Shown here piece by piece: positions 47,238 through 58,449 of a stretch of DNA of 64,000 nt. The notes below the pieces were generated by a model. The model was given only the letters and a program-made list of their open reading frames with translations. It searched no databases and was not told where the DNA came from. The DNA lies in NCBI RefSeq assembly GCF_030864355.1, contig NC_083396.1:2728001-2792000 (forward strand). Direction: 5' to 3'. Origin of the DNA: Cutaneotrichosporon cavernicola. Taxonomy: Eukaryota > Basidiomycota > Tremellomycetes > Trichosporonales > Trichosporonaceae. The position numbers and the translations under genes were made by a program. The number at the start of each line of letters is the position of its first letter. Position 1 is the stretch's first letter.

Positions 47238-49311
47238 TTACTGAGCCAAGATCTCGCCCACGCTACGATGGCTGGCCATGCTCGCGCGGCGGTCACCATG
47301 GTCGCTCGAAAGACTCATCCGGCGCGCAAGCACGGCAACCTGCGGGCCCTTGTAGTTCTTATGTCCGTAGGTGACGTACCACAGCGCGGCAATGGCCGAG
47401 AAACCCGCAAACACCACCGACGCATAGTTCATCGTCTGGGGCGTCACTGGAATAGAAGTGGGCATGCAGAACAGTGCGATGGTGAAGGTGATCCAGATGA
47501 CGGTGATGGAGTTCTATAATCAGCCGGCTCAGTTGAGTTACTCACAATGACCCAGCCAAACTTGCCGAGCGAGTAGGGGGCGTTGCGGACCATCTTGCGG
47601 CGGCGGAGGAGAGAACAGAGGATGGGGAACGCGTACGAGCATCCGAGGCAGATGGTCGCCACGCCCGTGAAGGCGTTGAAGGCTGCCGAGGAGCCCAAGT
47701 AGATGAGGCCCAGGAGGGCGCAAACAATCGTGGAGAGGATGAGCGAGTTGAGGGGCACGTCGTAGTGCGTGTTGACTTTACGCCACACTTTGAAGAGTGG
47801 GATACCGCCGTCACGGCTGAATGCCCAGGTGCAGCGCGAGGCGGCGGTGAGCGAGCCGACCGCTGCAAAGAACCAAATGCCAAGAACTGTGTAAGCTTTT
47901 TACTAAAAGGAGAGACTCACTGAGGGTGAGGAGACACATTGCACCTGCCGCGCTCCGGGTCACAATCTTGTACAGTTCGGGCATGGGCTGGAGGGACGGC
48001 ACGTCAAGGAGGTACTCGATCTTGTCGACGGGCAGCACAAAAATGATTGGGAGGAGATAAACAATACCCGTGATACCGGCTGCGATAACACTATACACCA
48101 TGGCCTTTGGCACCTCCTTCTGCGGCGAGTGTACTTCCTCACACAGGGCAGCGACCATACCGTACCCAGTGAGGGTGTAGGCGGCCTGGAGGAGGCCGAC
48201 GAAGAACGACCATGCCTGTGGCCATCCGGAGAGGCTGGCATCAAACTACTGTCAGCACTTGAGGCAGAGGGCGTGGACGGGCGGCGGTAACACGTACGTG
48301 AGAGAAGGCAAACTTGGCCGAGTTTCTCTTTTCGGCGCGAGTGAGGAGCGTGACGATGATAATAATCACCGACGCGCCGGTCCAGTACAGACAGATGGTG
48401 TTGAGCTTGTCGAGGTGGCTGGTGTCAGCAACACACATTCAGGACACCCCTCAAGGCATACCGGTTATATAGGATGTTGATGGCCAGCGAACCGAGGAGA
48501 GAGGCCCAGTAGACCAGCACGGTCTGCCAAGCAGTTGGGACATAGTCGTCGTGGAAGAGCGTGACGGCAGCGAGGATGAGCTGTGAGCCACCAAACGTAA
48601 TCGAGGCAGTGACCCTGGCGTCAGCGGTTCCGGGGGTGGCCAGGCTGTAACTACAATAAGGGGCCAGGCTGTAGCTGACCACCAAAGCCCACCAAATCGG
48701 CTATTGACTCACGTCCAGTTTCCTACTGTGCCGAGCCAGCCAGTGAGATACGACGAGAATGCCTGGTACTTTGGCGTCGAGAGCATGGCAGCCCAGTCTG
48801 CGGTCAGCCACTTCGCTGGATAACACACAGTAAACACCGCCCGAGGTGGGATACACCGAACAACTATTGTCAGCGTCTTAAGCCCATCCTGCAACGCACA
48901 CTTCAGCCAGCGACGCGGCCATACAGCACGAAATGAGCGACACAAGAATCCAGCCGTACAGGATCGTGACGGGCCCACCGTCGACGAGCGCGATGGGGAA
49001 CGTCGTCGACGTGCCGAACGGGACCTGGGGTTAGTCGGACCGGGACGTCGACGCGGCAGCATTCATGTAACCTGGCCGGGATGCGGTTGTGGGACGCGAC
49101 GCGGCAACCTTCGGCAACCTCCCGGCCCTGCCGTACTCACTGCCATGATCGCAAACGACAGACCGAGGACAGCGACCATGCCGAGATTGCGCTTCAGCTC
49201 CTGCTTGTATCCCATCTCCTCGAGGCGGTGTGCGACGACATCGTCGAACCCAGCCTCCCCGACGCGTAACTGCCCCTCCCCGACGCCCTTCTCCTTTTCA
49301 ACCGAGGACAT
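47238..49311 (-). CDS. APC-superfamily permease (choline/GABA/amino-acid type)
   Basis: A multi-exon gene starting MSSVEKEKGVGEGQLRVGEAG at 49311. Early motifs LEEMGYKQELKRNLGMVAVLGLSFAIM and GPVTILYGWILVSLISCCMAASLAE are characteristic of fungal amino-acid/choline transporters (Hnm1, Uga4 class). About twelve helices follow, including WTGASVIIIIVTLLTRAEKRNSAKFAF, LLQAAYTLTGYGMVAALCEEV, PKAMVYSVIAAGITGIVYLLPI, RCTWAFSRDGGIPLFKVW and NAPYSLGKFGWVI. The Glu-Glu of AALCEEVHSPQKEVPKAM fits the family loop. The tail is hydrophilic and Ser/Arg-rich. Substrate cannot be set from sequence. A 33-bp tandem duplication lies just upstream of the ATG. Confidence 0.92.
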
Positions 49312-50431
49312 GGTGTATCGCGAGGTTGTTGATCGTACGGATAAAGTAAGCGTTCGTTGTCTCGATCGTATGGATAAAGTAAGCGTTCGTTGTCTCAAGA
49401 TGTGTTGTCCTGTGGTGAGAGAGATGGAGAAGGAGAAGTGGGATGTTTCGATTCGAGACTGATGAGCTGACCTGGGTCGCCTCTAGTCGGCAAGCAACAG
49501 GTCCAGAGGTCAGCAATCTCATCCACCTCTGGTCTCGGGCAACGAACCGGCTTAATGGCCGGATCAAGGATACCTGTATCTGTCGGCCCCTTCCGCGGGA
49601 ATGCGGGGCCGCCTGGCTACTCCACGCATCGTCGTAGGCCGGTTACGTGATGGGATGACCTCATTGGTAGGGCTCCAGGCCGCAAGGTCTGATCAGGTGA
49701 GAGTATCCCGTCAGCGTCACCTCTTCAGGGGGGCGGCAACGAGTTTGAATGGATGTTTGAGAGAGATTGCTGAAACGGCAAAGGACAATATGCGGAGACA
49801 AAAGCCAAGCCAAGGGAGATCTCGATGTGTCCAGGCCATGCCGTTCATTGCCGCTTGTGGGTTCTGATCACAAACCCTTCGCTTCGTCCCTCGCTTCACA
49901 ACGCTGTCCTCGTCACGAGCTCACAACAAGGGAATGTGCTTTCATGACAGCCGCACGAGCATTGCGTCGAGATACCAGTCGAGTGGGCGGCTTACACTAG
50001 TTATCTATCCGTTGGCCAAAAAAAGCCATCTCACATTCATGACTGCTTGGCCAATTGCTTAATCTTCCAGAGCCCTGGGAGCTGGGTTGCTCCCATGATT
50101 GCAGATCTTGTGGCTAGCGATTGCCGGCGCTGTTTGTTATCCTGGCGTTCCCATGTGGGTCGAAAGGAATCCTGGTGGCGTGGGGGTGGGCGGTGGCGTC
50201 CTCGGCCATGGGAAGAGCTGGTTGATTGGTCTTGGCGTCTGAATACAATTACATCAGTACCTCTAGGCGTCGTCATTAGCATTCCGTGGAGCAAGGATCG
50301 CGGTTGGAGCGCGCATCACAAGGATACAGGGCTAGACGCCGCCCAGCTCCACATCAGCCTTATCCAAGTCAACCATGATCCTTGATGAACGTCAACTTGC
50401 AGAAGAAGCAACATTGCCAAAAACAAAGCTG
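49312..50431. other. Intergenic, no gene seen
   Basis: Permease promoter and a 1-kb stretch with only short open frames before the tRNA. Confidence 0.5.
49331..49396. repeat. 33-bp tandem duplication upstream of permease
   Basis: Copies 49331-49363 and 49364-49396 (gatcgtacggataaagtaag...) differ at one base and start 20 bp upstream of the permease ATG, so they are probably in its leader or core promoter. Each contains ggataaag. Confidence 0.88.
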
Positions 50432-50542
50432 TGGACGGGTTAGGAATCGAACCAAAGACCTTGTCAATACCAGATTAACCGCACACTCCAAGTGAAGTGA
50501 CGTCGTGCTAATGACACGCTCTACCAACTGAGCTACACGCCC
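50432..50542 (-). tRNA. tRNA-Ala (AGC), second copy, 38-nt intron
   Basis: The mature sequence differs from the copy at 469-567 by one base (position 67, C for T). The intron, about 50468-50505, follows the base 3' of the anticodon. It is 38 nt and unrelated in sequence to the 26-nt intron of the other copy. A-box and B-box are intact and the G3-U70 alanine identity pair is present. The mismatched positions in the acceptor and T stems recur. Confidence 0.88.
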
Positions 50543-50724
50543 TGTGCTTGACCATGTAAGGTGATTTTCGCTCTGGAATTTGTCTCAAACAAGCCTACCC
50601 ATCGCTCGATACCCCATCCTTACAGCCCACAGCCCATCTGCACCTCCTAACCACAATAACATGCCATATATTGTACCACGTACGATGCAATATGCTCTAC
50701 CATCTACACATAGTGCTCTCCATG

Positions 50725-53657
50725 CTATGTACCGGGCTTCTTGGGGCTGGCAGCTGCCGCGCTGCCCGCTAAACTCATAGGCCGCAGCCCCGAATTACGC
50801 CGTTCGGCCTGGGGTGGTGGAGCAGGAGAGCGAGAGAAGGTCGCCATGCGGCTCCCGAAGAAGCCAGAGATGCTGCTCCCGACGGTCCCGAGCGTCGCGC
50901 GGACATCTACGCCGGGCGACGCGGCCGGGGACGTGCCGGCGGCACCCGTCGAGTTGCCAGAGCGGTTCGAGGCGACGGATTCTGGCCGGTTGGCGGCCGG
51001 CGTGGATGGCGCCAAGGCCGCTGCGGAGCTGGGACGCGAACCTTTTGGCGAGCCGTTCGGACTGTTCCTCTCACGTTCGGCGGCGGTGGCCGACGCACGC
51101 CGAGCCTTCTCCGCCTCGAGGCGGTTGTTCACCTCTGAGCGCACACCGTCGAACGCGCGGAAGAGCGACGACGAGCCGGCCGCGAACGCGCTGCTCATGG
51201 CCGCGCGGGTTGGGGCCAGGCTCTCCTCAATCTTCAGGTCGTGCAGACCCTCGGCGAGACGAATACCCACGTCCCCGAATGCGCTCACCTTGCCCTCCAT
51301 TGGGTGGCGCGGTTCGGTCAAGTCAAAGATGACTTCGTCCGTCGTGCTGTCCCACAGCTCGTACGCAGGCGTCTGTCGGAACGCCTCAGTGTACGCCTCA
51401 CCGAAGTGCAGGAGTGGGTTTGACTCGGCTGGCGCACCTACGCCAGAAGCCGTCGTGTCATGCGCGCCCTTCTGCCCGATGAAGTCGGCATACTTGATCG
51501 ACGCGAGGAAGGCGCACAGGTACTCCTCGAAGCGGTTGCGTAAGTCGTCGTCGCTCCCGAGGAAGCCTGGTCGCTCGCCCTCGGGTAAGTTCCAGCTGTC
51601 CTCGACCGTCTTGACTATGTCGTCCATCCACTTGCGGTCTGCCGCTGTGAGCGCGATCAGCCGCTCGACCTTGTGGTCGGGGAACTCGAACGTCATGTTC
51701 TCGATCTGGTGTCAGCTATGTCGAGCTCTCTTTAGCGCACGTTTACAAGCAGGTCGTATTTGCAGTCCCTCTGTTGCGTGACAATCTGGTTTGTTGTGCC
51801 GACAAGCCACGAGTGCGCCTGGAGCATGTCCATCTGCTGCAGCGGGAGGTAGGGCTGGAACACCGCGTCCGCACCGAACAGGTGGAGGGCTGGTGTCAGC
51901 TAATGACAGGAGAAGCAAAGCTCACGAAGGCCCATGTACCGCAGGAGGCTCGCGCGGTCACTCGTGCGCAGTGACGTGGGGCGTGTGCGCAGTGTCCTCG
52001 CGTCGAGCATGGGCGAGCCACAGTCACGCAAATTCATGAGCAGCCCTGGCGTCAGTTAGTTGAATGTTTCCTAACTCACCCGGCACGAGCGAGACGAGTG
52101 AGTACTGGTACGTGCAGAGCATCTCGACGGGGTAGCCGTAGAGCATGATGCGCTTCTGCAATAACAGCATCTTGAGAAGCACGAGCGTGCGATGCCGGAA
52201 CTTGTGCACGAGCTCGCGGAGGGACGTGCCTGCGGTTAATGACCGAGGAATGGGCTTAGCACAATCTCTGCCAACGTACCCATGTAGATTGCGCTCTCGC
52301 CGGCCTTGCCCTCGAGGCCAGCCTCGAGGCTCTCGTAGAAGTCGTTTAGGATCTGAGTGCTGCCAAAGTCGCGTTGGGCGAAGAACGTGCGTGTGACGAC
52401 GCCTAGGCGATCTCGCACGGGCCCAAACACGGGCTGCGAAGCCAGCACAACGACGGCCTTCTGCACCATACTGCGGGTGACGTCGGAGGACTTGTGCAGG
52501 AGGTCCGACGCCGCGATCTGACGGTTACATCTGGTGTCAGCTATCCCAGCGACGCGTGACGCAACAAGATGAACAGACAGCCACGCAGTGGTGTATGGGA
52601 GAGCCAGCACACACACGCTCCCACACTCACGAGATGCCAAAGATCGTCCGGCCCCATGGCACGTCGGTGTTGGGCTCCGTCCCAGCCTTGGGGTTGAAAG
52701 CGCAGTGCTGGGGTCAGCTGGCATATGTACACAGCAGCTCACGAAGTAGGAGTAGTCCTCCTCGGACAGATGGGCGCCGTCAGGGAGGGCGAGGAAGGGA
52801 AGGAGGCGGGACAGTTCGTCGTCGGCTGCAAGTGCCTCAGCCAGGCTGGCTGGGTGTGCGAACTCGACCGTTGGCCCAATGAGATGGTTAAAGTCGACGA
52901 CAGCGACGCCAAGAACGAGTGGCACATCGCCGTCGCTCACGCGCACGCGCAACCCCGGCCCTCCGCCGAGGGTACCAAGGCTCGCGGCCGTAGAGCGCTT
53001 GCTCGGCGTCACTGCCCCCACGATCGTGTGGTCGGACCGCGCGCTCGGCGAGTCCATTGTTGCGATCGGTGAAAACCCGCCCGCGATGGGGGGCCCAGCA
53101 CCCATCCTAGCCGCTTGGGGGAGGGCCATCTCGGGTGCCTCGGTCCACCCCGGGCCGTCGTCGAAGCCGATCTCCTCGAACGCCACGCTGGAGGTGGTGG
53201 TGCGCGAGTGGCCTGAGATTGCCGAGAGTGCGGACGCCGCCGACGCCGTGGAGATGTTGCGCGAGTGGCTGCGTCCGGGAGCGCGCGGGGAGGTGAAGGG
53301 TGATCCAGCTGTACCGGGAGCTGCGGGAAGAGGCGGAACTGCGTCCGTGTCGTGCTCCGCACTGTGGTCTGAGCCGACGCTCAGCTCGCGCTGGAGGGGC
53401 ACAGGTGGAGCTGGCTCAGGTGTGCGCACGCGCAGCTCGTCTTCCAGGCTCGGAGTGGTGGCGGGTTCGGGGGTGCGGAAGTCGTCGGCGTCTCTGTCGT
53501 CGTCGAGCGAGATGTCCTGCATCGTCGCGGTCGTCGCGAGTTCGGGGCTGTACTCGGACCCGGCGGAGGTGTCTGAGTGAACCGAAGCGGAGTGTGCCGA
53601 CATGGGCCGGGGCTTATCCACCGCCGAGGGTGTGGCGTCCAGCGCCGTGTCGGTCAT
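50725..53657 (-). CDS. AVL9: AVL9-like DENN-family trafficking protein
   Basis: Works in late exocytic transport from the Golgi in yeast. There are several short introns, many ending CTGACACCAG. The first 240 or so residues are Ser/Pro/Glu-rich and disordered. The AVL9 core then starts VPLVLGVAVVDFNHLIGPTVEFAHP, with LPFLALPDGAHLSEEDYSYF and, after splicing, FGISCNRQIAASDLLHKSSDVTRSMVQKAVVVLASQPVFG. VTRTFFAQRDFGSTQILNDFYESL, FRHRTLVLLKMLLLQKRIMLYG and CTYQYSLVSLVPG follow, in AVL9 order. The C-terminal exon starts IENMTFEFPDHKVERLIALTAADRKWMDDIVKTV and ends in a low-complexity Ser/Ala/Pro tail. Confidence 0.92.
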
Positions 53658-53901
53658 GCTTGCTGGAAGCTGAGTGGGAGTGAGGAAGATACGAGTGTTG
53701 AGAAGTCTATAGTTTGTGCAATGTCGAGGCCAATAAAGAGGGGTTTGGGATGTGAATCAGGCTTTCAGGGATCAATAGTCCAGGCGCGAATGATGAACGT
53801 GGCGTGGCGCGTCTCTCCCGCTTAATTTCCACCCGTTCCACTTGAGCAGTCCATCTCTATGATTACATGCAATGCAGTACAATGTCTCCCTTTCCTCTCA
53901 T
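53658..53901. other. Short intergenic spacer
   Basis: AVL9 promoter and 3' flank of the checkpoint kinase; no gene seen. Confidence 0.5.
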
Positions 53902-56900
53902 CTACCGCCCTTCCATCGCGCGGCTCTCAATCCGCTTGAGCAGCTGCCGGAGGTTGCGACCGTTCTTGACACAGTTGTCCTCGAGCCAGCCCTCAAACTC
54001 GGCACGGATCGAAGTAAGTTGCCCCGTGAGCGGGATCTCAGCGGGGTTGAGCAGCGTGTCGAACAGCTTGGTCCACATGTCGGCCTGCCAGTACTGTTGT
54101 TAGCTGAGCTGTTCACGCGCAAAGTTACTCACCCGCTTCATTGGCGCGTCGAGCTTGACCTTCCCATCGACGACCTCAGTGCCAATGTACTTGCCATGGA
54201 GAAGGCAATAGCACACACTGGCAAGGCCGAAGTAGTCCGCTTCAAAAGACCACGGGCGGCCCTCGCGCATCTGGGGACAGTCGCGTGCATCGACTTTCCA
54301 GTCGCCCACAAAGGTCTGCTTGTCGCCAGGGGAGAAGAGGGAGAGGTCGGACGCGCGACCAAAGTCGATGAGACGCACGCCCTTGGCGGCCCACCCGCGC
54401 GAGCCATCACGTGTGTACTGCGCGTCCCAGCCATTGGCCGAGTCAAGACGCACAAGGCAATTGTCAATCTTGAGGTCGCCGTGGACGAAACCCGCCGCGT
54501 GCAGGCCCTCGACGATACGGAGGAGCTCGATCGTGAAGAAGATGGCAAGAATCTCGTCAGGGACGCTCGTACCGTTCAGCGAAGGAGCGATGCCCCACTG
54601 TCCAGCCTTGTTGACGACGTCCAGCAGGGTGCCCTGGCGACAGTAGTCGAGGAGGAGGAACGATTCGTCGGCGTACGCGAACAGTCCGCGCGGACGGATA
54701 ATCGACGGCACGAGGTTGGACGCAACGCGTTCGTGCACCCGCGACAGCACAACCGACTCCCACAAGTTCGCGGGCTTCTCGACCTTGATTGCTAGCTTAG
54801 CGCCGTCCTCGTCGTCTTCATCCCCGTCGTCCAGCTCAGCCTGCAGTGCCTGGTCTACAACGAGGAACACGGAGCCGAAGCCCCCTTCGCCAATCTTGTG
54901 ACTCGCCTCGTACGTCTTGCCGCCGAGCTCGAGCGGGTAGAAGTCATCGGGCGAGATTGACATCCGCATTGATGCCGAACTCGACCGCCGTGCGTGCAGC
55001 TTAGCGTGCTTCTGCAGAGCGGAGAGGCGGGCCGATCTGTCCGAGATTCGGCGGATGAGGGGTTGCTCCTCGAGAGGTGGGTCGATGCGCTCCAAGAGTG
55101 TGGCGATCACCGAGCTGTCTGTGGGGTTGCACGGGTTTGGAATATCCGAAAGCACGGGTGCGAGGACCAGACACTCCATGGCAGCAGCAGGTGCGGCGAG
55201 GGATGCCACTGGCTCCCTGGTCGGAGACGGCTGCTTGCCCTCGAGCACCAGCCGCTTGGGCGACTCCTTGGGCGGATCAGCGGAAACGGCTGGCTTGGGT
55301 GACGCCCGCTGCTGGTCGGCGAAGACGGCGAGCTTGGGCGACGCCTGCGGTCCGTCCGAAAACACCTGCATCTTCAAAGAGGGCTTAGATTCGTCTTTGA
55401 AGATCTCCATCTTGCCAACCGGCGAGGCATGGCGGAAACCTTCGGGCTTAGGAGGGCTGTTGTGCTGGGCCGTGACGAAGTCGCCAGTCGCGTCCGTCGA
55501 CTGGGTCGTGTCGGCCTTGGGCTCATCGTCTAGCTTGCGCGCGATGGTGTACCCTTCGGGGACGTCGAAGATCCCTGCATCGACAAAGCCGGAGCGATTG
55601 GAGGAGTTGGAGCGGCTCGGTGAGCGCTGCTCCTCGTCCTCCTCTTCCTCCTCTGGGGTGCCAAGGCCGCCGAACCGCGAGCTCTTGGCCGTCGCGACAG
55701 TGTGCTCGAAGGTGCGCTCCGTCACAGGTGTCAGTAAGTGGCGGTTGTACATCTGGTTCCGGAAAGGACGCTCTTCGGGATACTCCTCGTAGTGCTCGTC
55801 GAAGCGCTCCTGGGTGCCCTCGTCCTCAGCTTCTGGTTCGGTGCGGTAGGAGTAGTCGTTCTGCGCCTCAGTAGCGTAGGACTGTTCAGCCGCAGGCTCG
55901 GTGCGATAGGAGTAGCCCTCGTTGACGTTGACCTCGGTGCGATACGACTGCTCCTGCTCCTGCTCCTGCTCTTGCGCTTGCTCCTTGGGCGACTGGCGAG
56001 GTGATTCACGCGGTGACGACTTCGCACGAGGACTGTTCTCGTCCTCCTCAGCAATCGCGTCCTGCTGCAGGGCAAAGATGTTGCGCTGCACAGGCCGCGT
56101 TGGAGCCGGCGTGTCGTTCTCATCGTGCACCGCTAACCCGCGCGGGGTGGGCGCGAGGGGCGTGCGCATGCCAAGCGGGGCTCGCGGTGTTGTGCCCAGT
56201 GGGGCGCGAGGAGTCTGAGCCGGCCGGCCGGCGTTCTTATTCTCGTCAGTTGGGTCATAAGCATTCTCGGCGTTCTCGTCGAAGACTGCTATCTTGCGAG
56301 GGGCGTTCTCGTCGAATACTGCCATCTTGCGAGGGGCGTTCTCGTCGGCGAACACGGGAATCTGGCCGTTATCGTCTCCGAAGATGTTGCTTCTACCCGG
56401 CGCCGGAGTGGGGGTGGGAGGCACCAGCCCACCTGGGGTCATCATGGCGGCGCGTGGGCGGGGGAGCGGGGTAGGCATGACTTGCTCCTCGGCGTCATCA
56501 CCGTCGTCGTCGTCGTCGTCAGACGACTCCGAGTCAGAGTGGCGCGCCTTGCCGCCGTGGATGGTCTGGTTGAAGAGGTCCATGACCTCGGCGTTGGCAA
56601 GCTTGGTATTAACCGTCGGCGAGGGTGGGCGCATAGGCTTCGGCGGAGGCTTGGGGCTCGTCGCGCCGCCAGCGTGCCACGTACGTTCCCAGGCCGCGAC
56701 GGGCTTGTAGACCTTGCCGAGGAGGCCGCGTTGGCGAGCGCGCACTTCCTCAAAGCTCCATTCCTCACCACCCTTGAACACCGCGTCCCAGTCGAACATG
56801 CGCCGCTCGTGTTTGCCCTTGGCGTCGACGATCTCGGCGCCACCTGTCGGACATGTCCACGGTTCCATGACGAACCGGTGGCGCTTCTCCCTCTTCTTCT

Positions 56901-58199
56901 CCTTGTCCCTCGAGGAGGGCTTGCGTGCGCTGGTAGGTGCGGCGGGTGCGACGGGAGGAACTGGGGGACGAGACTCTGTAGGGAGAGACGGAAAGGCGTT
57001 GATCGGCCCAACGTCGAAGTTGCGCAGTGGGTCGAAGCGGAGCTTCTCTGCCTCGTTTGGTGGGGCCTTGGCGCGCATTACGTCGCCGTCGCCTGCCACG
57101 ACGGTGCCGTTCGTCTCCGAGTCCTTGAACACTTCAATCTTGGGGGTACGGGGTGTTACACGGTGGCGTGATGCGCTCTGAGGCATGGTCTCGCCACGCC
57201 ATGGAGCGGCCTCGATGGTGTTCTCCTTCCGACGACCTTCGCGCGTGCCAAAGTCCTCCCACGGTGTGGGCTCCGGGTTGCCGCGCCCGGTCGTGTCCGA
57301 GAAGATCTCCATCTTGGACCCGTTCGGGCCGCGGGTCCGCCCGGAAGGCATCTGCTGTACAGATGGGGGAGGCCCGCCGACAGCGCCGAGAACAGCACGG
57401 CGGGGCGGTGCGGGAGGGTTGGGGTCATCCTCCGGGATGTCGTCGGAGGATGGTGCCATGATGCGCGTGAGGAAGGCCGCGTGTCTGTTCTTCAGTCGCT
57501 CCATGGGAGCGGCGCGACGCGCAATTCCAAGGCGGTACACCTCGTCGGCCTTCTTCTTTCTGCATGTCAGCTCAGAGAAGGAGAGTGAGCTCACAGTCCA
57601 AGGCCCTCGAGTACGAGGGCCCACTCCTCGTAGAACGACGAGTGTCGTGTCCCGACATCGCGACTCTCGAGGAACGCCCACATCTCCTCTCGTCGTTCGA
57701 CCTGGCGAGCGTAGATTATCCACAGCTTGAGGTACCGGATGTCCTGGGCGTAGCGTGCATCGTCGATGAAGCGTCGCGTGGCGCTCTCAACTACGGGGAT
57801 GATGCGGCCTGGAGAAGAGGGGTTGGTTTGCACGGTGAAGGCAACATATCTGGAGTCAGATCTGTTTGGGTTGGAATGAGCGCGACGGGCCTGGACCACG
57901 CACATGCCGCCCATCACTCACCGGTTCCACAAGTCGAGCACGTCTGCCACGCCGTCTACCATGTCCTCTCCCTCGCGGTCGCGACGCTCCGCATCCTCGA
58001 TGTCGAGTTTGAACTGCGCGATCTTGTCTTCGTGGGCCTTGCGCGTCTCCTCGTCCCCCTCGAAGAATGCGCCAAGGGCGGCGGCGCTACGGCCCGAGGC
58101 AAGGGGCCGGATGTTCTCCTTCTGCGCCTCGAGGAGCGCGAAGTCAGTAATGGGTCCGTCTGGCGACGGCGCTCGGGGTGTTGGCGGCATTGCTGCCAT
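53902..58199 (-). CDS. BUB1: Spindle checkpoint kinase, combined BUB1/MAD3 type
   Basis: A kinetochore protein of the spindle assembly checkpoint. The N-terminus carries a KEN box (EAQKENIRPL, about 58115) and the Bub1/Mad3 TPR domain (WIIYARQVERREEMWAFLESRDVG). A second KEN box (GRRKENTIEA, about 57225) is flanked by KMEIFSD (about 57310) and KIEVFKD (about 57130), the ABBA-KEN-ABBA cassette known from Mad3/BubR1. A Bub3-binding GLEBS-like motif (EEWSFEEVRARQ) lies near 56755. More KxxVFxD units follow (about 56270-56370 and 55310-55420). The C-terminal kinase is intact: KIGEGGFGSV loop, AIKVEK lysine, HGDLKIDN catalytic loop and LIDFGRASDL. After a last intron the protein ends ESRAMEGR. One gene thus has both Mad3 and Bub1 parts. 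ATG 58250 in frame would add 17 residues. Confidence 0.93.
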
Positions 58200-58449
58200 G
58201 GTACAATGTTGTACAGATGGTGTTTGGATAGATGTCTTGATGGATGACAAGTTGTGGATCTCCCAGGGCGAGACGAAAGTCAGTCGCCTTGTTTGGCTCA
58301 GTTTGTATCACCACGTGGTAAAACCCTGACGTGGCATTCACGAGCCTGGCGACTCGACAGTCCAATGAAACCAACTTATTAGCAGCAAGACTAATCTACT
58401 CTGACAACCTAATACAATCTACTACAGTACTAACACCACTATGTGCTGC
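58200..58449. other. Short intergenic spacer
   Basis: Checkpoint-kinase promoter and cullin 3' flank; no gene seen. Confidence 0.5.

Noticed and set aside
56482..57171. 229-codon plus-strand open frame
   Set aside because: Complement of the BUB1 linker region.
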